Below, piece by piece: positions 19,964 through 26,006 of a stretch of DNA of 26,006 bases. A model generated the notes under the pieces. It was not told the origin of the DNA. It did no database searches and worked only from the letters and a program-made list of their open reading frames with translations. A program made the translations under genes and the position numbers. The stretch comes from Chara braunii (lineage: Eukaryota; Streptophyta; Charophyceae; Charales; Characeae). Each line of letters begins with the position of its first letter. The stretch's first letter is position 1. The stretch lies in NCBI GenBank assembly GCA_003427395.1, contig BFEA01000041.1, positions 1,841,357-1,867,362 of the forward strand, in the 5' to 3' direction.

Positions 19964-20343
19964 AGATCACCCATGTGGTCTTCGCCACGTGGGCCAATTT
20001 GCAATCCAGCCAACAATGTTTCCTGAGAGGGGACTGTCCCTTGAGTGGGGAGTGCACCATAAGGTGGGGACATAGGAGCAAGTATTCCCGTTTGGAGCGA
20101 GGAACAGCAACAACCTGTGGAGCAGGCACAGCGAGAATCCTGGCAGACAAAGGAAAAGGCTGTGCGTCCCCAGATAAATGGCAATACAGTGCATGCCAAC
20201 AACGGTACACAACAAGAGGAGTTGTAGCGTAGCAAACTGGAGATGAGCATGTCTCCGACAATGAAGGTGGGAGAATAACACGTGAGTCTGTTCACAAGCG
20301 AGATTGTGGATGAGATGGAGGGGGCGAGGAGGAAAGCCGCCAT
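19964..20343 (-). CDS. Candidate internal exon of minus-strand membrane-protein gene
   Basis: The acceptor is GCTTGGCTGCAG after a pyrimidine-rich tract, and the donor is GTAAAT. In the frame that continues into the next exon it reads MAAFLLAPSISSTISLVN, then a helix-like SCCVPLLACTVLPFIWG, then a Cys- and Gly/Pro-rich loop. All three minus frames are open here, so frame choice depends on phase agreement with the following exon. It may be an initial exon if ATG 20343 is the start. Confidence 0.33.
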
Positions 20344-20567
20344 CTGCAGCCAAGCACAGGCGGAGAGCAAAAGAGGTTTCATTTGGCAAATGTTTCAAAA
20401 ACAAAGGATGTAAGCATTAAGAAGCTGTTGGTGTTCTCTGCACAGGAACTGCAGCAGAGGCAGCTGTAGCAGCGACAACTACAACAGCGAAAACTGTAGA
20501 AGTGGAAACTGTAGCAGTGGAAACGGCGGCAGTGGAAACCACAGGTTTATCACTAGCAGATGGACAC

Positions 20568-20736
20568 GCACAGGCAAGACGAGAGCTTCCTGGGGGTAAG
20601 GAAAAAAGTGGATGATACGAGGACCATCACAGCATGCGTCAGAACCACTAAGAATTGTGTCACATGCATAGGATAGCATCGTACCCAAGATTGCATGTAG
20701 CAGATCCAGCCCGTAGCAAGGGTCAATGGCAGATGC
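20568..20736 (-). CDS. Candidate internal exon of minus-strand membrane-protein gene
   Basis: Acceptor TTTCTCATAG. In phase with the upstream exon (one base completes its last codon) it reads a probable transmembrane helix (VTQFLVVLTHAVMVLVSSTFF) after a Trp/Cys-containing loop. The donor is weak: GTGTCC gives 20568 and matches the phase of the next exon, while GTGCGT at 20572 is an alternative. A strong alternative acceptor CTTACCCCCAG lies inside it. Confidence 0.28.
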
Positions 20737-21016
20737 CTATGAGAAAGCATGCTGCGAGTAAGTGTTGTTGCCTTTGTTTGAAAGTCCCACCAATTGTTAC
20801 AGATTTGTTCTAATCTGATCGATTGCCTAGTTAACACATCACCGGGCTGACGGGAAGAGATGTTTGAAGTAGCACTTGTATAACAAATGGCAGGGAAGTT
20901 CTAGGAAGCTGCTCTATCAGAGACACTCATGCGAAGTGAGCCATCAGAGCGAACCCGTAGCTACATACCTAAAAAGGTATAGGTGTCATCTGGCACCGCT
21001 GTTTCCTTCCACTTAC

Positions 21017-21372
21017 GGCCATGGTGCTCCGGTAGAGGTGGTAGTTGACCCCATGAAGAAACATCGCGAATGAGGTGATGATAAGTCAAAGTGGTTAATC
21101 AGGGGTGTTTTCTTTTTCACCGAATTTTGCACTGAAACTGTCACATTGGCCAGATTTTTTGCTTTCACCATCTGTCGAGTGGCTCGAAGATCATGCTGGC
21201 AAATGTCATCAACAAGGCAAGGTTCATCCCAATATAGAGTTAGATTGGAAATTTCTGGGCAAGCATTAATTGAATTTAATTCCCATTCCAATGCCACAAT
21301 CCGCTTCTGAGGTGTGCCAACCGCAGTGTACAGGTAAGTCATTTGTAGAACGAAGAGAGGACGATGGACAAT
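21017..21372 (-). CDS. Candidate exon with strong splice sites, product unknown
   Basis: The acceptor CACTCTTCTGTTTCTCAG directly precedes 21372 on the minus strand, and the donor is GTAAGT (plus 21011-21016). The 356-base segment is open for 118 codons and ends in phase 2. The protein is soluble-looking, with N-X-S/T sites (ISNLTL and LANVTV) and several Cys, as in an extracellular domain. Upstream the open frame runs into the U6-derived sequence, which is not coding, so the acceptor defines the start. Confidence 0.4.
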
Positions 21373-21472
21373 CTGAGAAACAGAAGAGTGCCTGCCATCC
21401 GCGCCTAAATCAGCTGTCCTTTTGATGCGATTGTTCTGATTGTCTTCTTCTCCTTTCATCCCTCTTCTCGTA

Positions 21473-21579
21473 TGTTTTTTTTTTTTTTGGGGGGGGGGGA
21501 CCATTTCTTGATTTCCTTGCACAGGGGCCCCACTAATCTTCTCTGTATCGTTCCAATTTTGACAGATGTCCCAAAGGAC
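21473..21579 (-). pseudogene. U6 snRNA-derived retropseudogene with A-tail
   Basis: The minus strand from 21579 to 21498 matches U6 small nuclear RNA: a 5' stem GTCCTTTGGGACATC, the invariant ACAGAGA box within GATACAGAGAAGATTAG, and the 3' end AAATGGTCC. Compared with U6, about eleven bases equivalent to TGACACGCACA are missing, GC(A)TGGCC reads GTGGGGCC, and the total is 82 rather than about 102 bases. Instead of the oligo-U end there is a C-run then about 14 A, the sign of LINE-type reverse transcription of a processed RNA. No promoter element (USE or TATA) was checked as present. Homology comes from my memory of U6 and is strong. Confidence 0.85.
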
Positions 21580-21683
21580 ATGATTATTCTGATCGACTTC
21601 CTCTGCTTTGGTAGCAGTTGAGTGTTGATGCCCCAGCTTACTTGCTCATAGTAGGGCGGCCATGGTTGTAGGTGGTAATTGCC

Positions 21684-21869
21684 TTAAACCACCAGTACAC
21701 GGCCCCAGCCTTGCAGTCCGAAACTTGTTGCCACAAGAAAACGAGGCCAAAACGTCAAACGCTGGGCCCGCCGTTGATAAATTTGATTGGAGGCCTGGTT
21801 TTTGTTTCGCGCCTCCAGAATTTGCGGTGTCAGATCCGCGGCCCAGGTGCCCATGTACCGGTCCTTTAA
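21684..21869. mobile_element. Short non-autonomous element A, TIR type
   Basis: The left end TTAAACCACCAGTACACGG mirrors the right end, whose complement reads TTAAAGGACCGGTACATGG. Both ends sit on TTAA. No coding capacity, 186 bases including both TTAA. TTAA is the piggyBac-type target, but no transposase is present and 3-bp target types are possible. Confidence 0.55.
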
Positions 21870-22020
21870 ACCACCAGTACATGGCCCCAGGCAACTGGAG
21901 AACCTGTTTTGAGCCTCTCCGGAAATTTAGGAGGCCGAGCGCTATAGACGAAATGAATCGGCAGTGGGCGGCCTCTGAAAGGGCCCCGCGGCAGATAGCT
22001 GGCATGTACTGGTGCTTCAA
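21866..22020. mobile_element. Short non-autonomous element B, TIR type
   Basis: It shares its left TTAA with element A's right border. Left end TTAAACCACCAGTACATGG; the right end, complemented, is TTGAAGCACCAGTACATGC. The interior has its own short inverted repeat (GCCTCTCC near 21914 and GGAGGCCG near 21930). 155 bases. Confidence 0.55.
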
Positions 22021-22208
22021 GGCGGTCTGCGTTGTTTATAGGAAGGGGAGGTGTGTTTTTTCGCTGCCTGGGAGGGTTGGAGGGTATATTTGGAAGGCGT
22101 CGTAGCTTCAAATCATTCTCTCCTTTGTTCAGGCTAAGCTGGGCAGTCATCAAGACAACATTCCCTTTTTGGAAGGATGATCACTGCCAGAAATGGTTGC
22201 AGGAGGAT

Positions 22209-22690
22209 GGTTGTAATGCGCTCTGACATTGCCTGTCGCCATTTAGAGCGGCTTTAGGGCATAGTGGCAATGGTCATGATGGCTCCATGATGTTAAGTCT
22301 TGCCCGGGGAGAGCACATAGGGTATGGAAGGTGGTTTGGCGTTGTGACTATTTTCTGGTATATCTGACACTTCTTTGCATACTTTTGACTTCTTTGGCTT
22401 TAGGTTATTAACTTATTATATACCGGCAGATTAGATTATATTAGGGAGATGGTTCTTGGCCAGTTGTAATGCGTCCTAACAGCGCCCGAGTGTCATGAGG
22501 ATGGCTCTAGGGCATCGTGCCAATAGAGATAGTGGCTATATTGTGACAAGTCTTGCTGGAATGGGGAGGCTGCGGCAAGGAGGGAGGCTGTAGAACGGTT
22601 GTAAAACGTTCTGACAGCGCCCGAGTGCCATCAGGATGGTTAGAGTGCATAGCAGCAACAGAGATGGTGCCTCTGCTGTAATAAGCGCAG
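22209..22690 (+). repeat. Three imperfect direct repeats of about 100 bp
   Basis: Copies begin at about 22209, 22461 and 22597 with GGTTGTAATGCG, CAGTTGTAATGCG and GGTTGTAAAACG. Copies 2 and 3 share CTAACAGCGCCCGAGTG or CTGACAGCGCCCGAGTG, and all three continue with a GGATGG/GGCAT-type tail and a TCTTGC or similar end. Spacings of about 250 and 136 bases mean they are dispersed rather than strict tandem copies. Degenerate and of unknown origin. Confidence 0.65.
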
Positions 22691-22699
22691 CCGGAGTGG

Positions 22700-23270
22700 T
22701 TAGGTTAGGGTAGGAGGGTGATCTCCTTTGGTCTGGTAGCTCTAACTCTTAAGATTTTATCGAATTCATTTGGCACTTTTCGGAAATTTGCAAGGGGTTA
22801 TCATACTGGAGGTTTCTGTTATAATCTTAGACTGTTTTCCCCAGCCTATTTCCCTTTGTTAGGGGCACAAGGGTTGTATGTAAGTGAAGCTTTCAGGGCT
22901 TCTTCTTTTTTTTTTCCGCCAAAACCCGCGGCCCGATCTATTCTGGGGGCCACCAGTCCGGTTACTTATCACTGGCAAGCCAATGTCCTTTCAGTTTCAC
23001 TACTCGTCAATCTTGTATGATTGAGGTTAGGTAGATCGTATTAGAGATTGCTTCAATTTGGATTCGAGCGTCAAGGAATTTTGGAACGCTGTACAGGGTG
23101 AATGGATGGGACTCTGGACCCGGTTTCCAGCATTAGCCTAAGCTGGGTGATGGTCCCAGTCCAGGTAGAATTGTGTGGTCCCCTGCCCCGGTTTTCCATT
23201 CCTGTTAAATGCAATCATATTATCATACCGGTTTTTCAAAAAAATAAAAAAGAAAAGGAAAAACAAGATA
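22700..23270. other. No gene seen; T-rich and A-rich stretches
   Basis: A 100-codon plus-strand open frame at 22718-23020 has no recognisable domain or motif and is left uncalled. The stretch 23238-23268 is A-rich and lies directly 3' of ordinary sequence, possibly a tail of a small retroelement or the tail of the tRNA-like unit read from the other strand. Confidence 0.4.
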
Positions 23271-23274
23271 AGGG

Positions 23275-23347
23275 GTATTCATCTGATTCCATCACCATTT
23301 GAACTCATGATCTGTTCCCTAACAGTTACATCATTCCATGTGTACCG
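23275..23347 (-). repeat. tRNA-like SINE unit, copy 1
   Basis: On the minus strand it carries a B-box-like GAGTTCAAATG within CAGATCATGAGTTCAAATGG, reminiscent of a tRNA T-arm, and a GGCCGGTACACATGG region where an A-box would sit. The remaining cloverleaf does not pair, so it is not a functional tRNA. It is about 90 percent alike in its core to copy 2 at 23955. Confidence 0.4.
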
Positions 23348-23706
23348 GCCGCATGGACCGCGTGTGTAGTTGTATTTCCATCTTTTTCTTTATCTGATGC
23401 CAGATAAGAGAATCGCAGATATCTGGAAAAATGCTAGAGGCGTGTCTTGTCTAGGCTGAGCACTTCGTGCCTTCTACGGCCTTTGTTTTCAATATACAAA
23501 GGTGATGTCCAGGAGTCGTCATCAAACTGACGACCCCGGTACAGGTACTTCAGAGGTTGTTGGTGGTGGTGGGTTCAGCTTATGAGACGTTAATGATGGG
23601 TGTACCGTTCCGCCACCTGGGTTATGTGTGCACTTGTCTTGAACAGCTCTGGTGCCTTGATTCAAATGCAGCTCAGTGGGGGAGCAAGAGAGTGTTTTCT
23701 GTTCCT

Positions 23707-23928
23707 TTAAACCACCAGTACATGGCCCAAGTTAGCTTTTTTTTTTTTCCAGTCAACTTACGAATCATGATTGATCCTCTCCAAAAAACTTGGAGGCTCG
23801 GGGGGAACTGGACCAAAACGACTGGCAGTGCCAGCCAAAACTAAAACAAAAACTCTACGCTGGCATTTCGGCAAAGCTTGGTGCGCAGTGGAAATCCGCC
23901 TCGTACAAAAGATGTGCTGGTCCTTTAG
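23707..23928. mobile_element. Short non-autonomous element C, TIR type
   Basis: The left end TTAAACCACCAGTACATGG is identical to that of element B. The right end complement reads CTAAAGGACCAGCACATC, matching the family with three changes. The interior has GATCCTCTCC and GGAGGCTCG, as in element B. 222 bases, no coding capacity. Confidence 0.5.
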
Positions 23929-23954
23929 AAAAACGGGTACCCCCTAACATTATT

Positions 23955-24050
23955 GTATTCATCTGATTCCGTAGCAATTTGAACTCATGACCTGTTTGCT
24001 AGCAGTTAAGTGTGTACTGGTCATCCACACGGGGCGGGTTTGTATGTGTA
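23955..24050 (-). repeat. tRNA-like SINE unit, copy 2
   Basis: The minus strand reads GATGACCAGTACACACTTAA (A-box region), AACTGCTAGCAAACAGG (anticodon-like) and TCATGAGTTCAAATTGC (B-box region). The spacing of these parts resembles a tRNA gene. The T-stem does not pair fully. It shares GGAATCAGATGAATAC with copy 1. The interval between the two copies holds element C. Confidence 0.45.
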
Positions 24051-24102
24051 TTTGGAAAACTCTGGTAATGACGAAGTGCCAAGTGCGAGGGTTTATGCCT
24101 CG

Positions 24103-25216
24103 GCATAGGGCCCTGCAGCAGGCCCATGCCCGGCCTAAGAGAAGGTGGCCCCCCTGAATCTCAATACGCCCTGAACTCGTCAATTTTTGCAAATCTTGGT
24201 CGGCACCAGACAGTTGTCACGCGCCAGTTGGTTACAATCCGCCTTGCTCGTGAGAATCCAAATATTCGTGAGCCTTCCAGGCTCTTCCAGCAATGTGGTT
24301 GAAGCAGGGAGCGTTGCACATTTGTGCCTGGATGGTTGGGCATGCCTAACCAATTCGGTCCCACGCCGCTGTCTGAATTGGGCCTGGGCGCAGACACCTT
24401 GGCCGAGACTTGAGCTACTGGAAACTCGGTCTCACGTGGGCGTAGCAAAGGCAAACGCACGCCTCTTTCCATATAGGAAAGGGCAGGGCGCAGAGCGGGG
24501 CGATTCGGGCACTTGCACTTGTGGGTGGCAGCGCTGCTGGAGCTTAAGACTCGCGGGCTGCTCGCTGTGCTAGCACGAGGTGCGGGCGCGTGCGGGCGTC
24601 GAGAGGATACAGGGCGCTGCTGAGTGCCGCACCATAGCCCAGCCTTCATAGCCAGGCTGGGGCTTGGACACAGTCAGCGGGTGGTGGTGGTCTTCGTGTA
24701 TGGGAAGGGAGATGTGGGTGATGAAGACGGGGGTGAGAGAGAGAGAGATGAGGTTGATGATGTGAGGGCACGTACCTGGTCCTGGCGATGGTCTACAAGG
24801 TCGACATCTTCATGCACTGCGGTTGTTGCTGCTGACGTCAACGGGATGCATTGTCCATTCGTAGGCTGCTAGTAGCTGTGTAGAAGTAGTCTGGGCGCTG
24901 AGCGCCAAGTAGGAGGAAGGGCTCTGGATACATATGTTGATGGTGGCCAGATTATTGTTACATGCTGCGCCTGCACACGAGGGCCATTTTCCAGGCCCTG
25001 CGTCCCTCAGCTTGAAAGGCTACAGGCCCCGTGACCATTCAGCTCGAAAGCCTGAAAAACAGGGGCCTACAGACCCTGTGTCGTTTCAGACTAAAAATGG
25101 CAGCAGCCTTTTTAGCCTGAAACGAAGGGCCATTTCCGGTCTGTCATCAGACCGGCCTGCCCTGAAACTCAGACACCGAACCAGGGTTTTAGGAACAGGC
25201 TATTTTTGGCCTGTTC
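24103..25216. repeat. Series of short hairpins
   Basis: Inverted pairs at 24103-24132 (GGCATAGGGCC with GGCCCATGCC), 24638-24666 (AGCCCAGCCT with AGGCTGGGGCT), 25082-25124 (16-bp stem, one mismatch), 25136-25155 (CCGGTCTG-TCAT-CAGACCGG) and 25193-25216 (GAACAGGC with GCCTGTTC). No gene is called in this stretch. Confidence 0.6.
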
Positions 25217-26006
25217 TCACGACAGCTGCAGCGCCAGCCCCTGGCTCAGTTCGGCATTGGCAAGAGCAGCCTCCTGGACTGCCCGCCCTGCAACTGCAGG
25301 CAGTCGGAGGCAGTCAGGAGGCAGGCCGAGATAGTACATAGGGACTTCCCATGCACTTCACGGGTAGGGCAGGAGGCAGTCAGTAGTCTTCAGGATTCGG
25401 CAGCAGCACTCTGGAGGGAGCGCTGCAGGAGTAGTAGTAGCGTTAGCATTCGTCTTCAGCGCAGGTAGCTGTAGTCTTCAGCACTGGGCGGCATAGCTAG
25501 GATAGTACTAGAGAGAGAGAGATTGGGCGGAGGCCAGGAGTACCTACTTGCAGCGCCGTTGCTCCAGCTTCGTCTTCGAGGTACCTGCAGCACAGCGCCA
25601 ACTTCACAGGTTAGTACCTGGCTCGTGACAGAGAGAGAGNTCTTCTTCTTCCTCTTCTCAGTCCACCATCTCCCTCTCACCCTCTCATTATCTGACTTCA
25701 CTGCACTACGAGAGAAAGAGAGAGAGAGAGCTTGGTGACATTGGATCCAGACTCTACTTTTGGGCTTCAGACATTTCGACGAGGGATTATTTGGGACTTG
25801 TGACAAAGACTTGGTGTTGACAACACTCCCATCTCTCCCCCTCTTCTTCGTCTGATCCCCTCCTCTTCGTCTGTGTATGTCTGCACCTGGCGCTTCCTTC
25901 CTGTGTAATAGTGTTACATGCTGTATAGGCCCCAACCTATTTCCCTACAGGGAAACTTCCAGGCTCTTGCCTGGAAGCTTCCTTCTGACAGGGCCTACAG
26001 GCCCCA
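25217..26006. other. Low-complexity end of window: GA/CT tracts, CAG-rich words and hairpins
   Basis: Contains CAGTCGGAGGCAGTCAGGAG-type words near 25300, GA runs at 25510-25523, 25630-25639 and 25712-25730, one ambiguous base (25640), and CT-rich stretches to about 25870. Three further hairpins close it: TTTCCC-TACA-GGGAAA (25940-25955), CTTCCAGGC-TCTT-GCCTGGAAG (25956-25977) and GGGCCTACAGGCCC (25991-26004). No gene is recognised. Confidence 0.55.

Noticed and set aside
21011-21345. Plus-strand donor CAGGTAAGT near 21330 as evidence of a plus-strand gene
   Set aside because: The plus strand upstream has many stops and no exon-like open frame; the minus strand explains the coding potential.
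21400-21522. Minus-strand open frame starting MQGNQEMVPPPQKKKK as the N-terminus of the exon at 21017-21372
   Set aside because: This start is the 3' end of the U6 sequence plus its C/A tail, so it is not protein-coding. The acceptor at 21373 explains the exon.
24161-24649. 162-codon minus-strand open frame and overlapping plus frame in the same place
   Set aside because: GC-rich chance openness on both strands, with low-complexity Ala/Pro/Arg composition and no motif.
1-26006. CRISPR arrays, bacterial operons, Shine-Dalgarno sites, rho-independent terminators
   Set aside because: The content is eukaryotic retroelements. The hairpins seen lack terminator U-tracts and the repeats lack regular unique spacers.

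Overview
The window looks like intergenic, repeat-rich nuclear DNA from a plant-lineage eukaryote. Three things point that way: a primer-binding site matching the plant initiator-Met tRNA type, a plant-style L1 LINE with a zf-RVT tail, and spliced, intron-like architecture in the only host-gene candidate. A charophyte-type green alga is possible, but I cannot confirm any species. The assembly carries one 855-base N gap (10058-10912) and seven isolated ambiguous bases.

Layout. Positions 1 to about 11150 are one decayed Ty3/gypsy-type LTR retrotransposon. It has a partial 5' LTR (1-238), primer-binding site, gag with a CCHC knuckle, retropepsin, reverse transcriptase and RNase H. Next comes a PHD-type zinc finger, an integrase with H2C2, DDE and GPY/F-like parts, and a long extra coding region of unknown function (6333-8605). 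A large 3' LTR (about 8753-11150) contains the N gap. Abutting it is an L1-like LINE (11151 to about 17872) with a frameshifted ORF1, an ORF2 of endonuclease, RT and zf-RVT in a single frame, and an A/C-rich tail. Both elements are dead: their coding frames carry many stops, nearly all explainable as C-to-T changes of CGA, CAA or CAG.

From 17.9 to 18.4 kb lie a G-rich tract, a nearly perfect 140-bp inverted repeat and a short duplication around a poly-T run. From about 18.4 to 21.4 kb the minus strand carries exon-like segments with good splice signals. These may be a spliced gene for a multi-pass membrane protein that I do not recognise.

From 21.5 kb to the end the sequence is small-repeat territory. 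It holds a U6 snRNA-derived retropseudogene, three short elements with shared inverted ends and TTAA-like borders, a three-copy direct repeat, two tRNA-like (SINE-like) units, a string of short hairpins, and GA/CT microsatellites.

The most notable candidate is the retrotransposon architecture: a PHD finger placed between RNase H and integrase, and a roughly 2.2-kb post-integrase ORF whose start overlaps the pol stop as ATGA.
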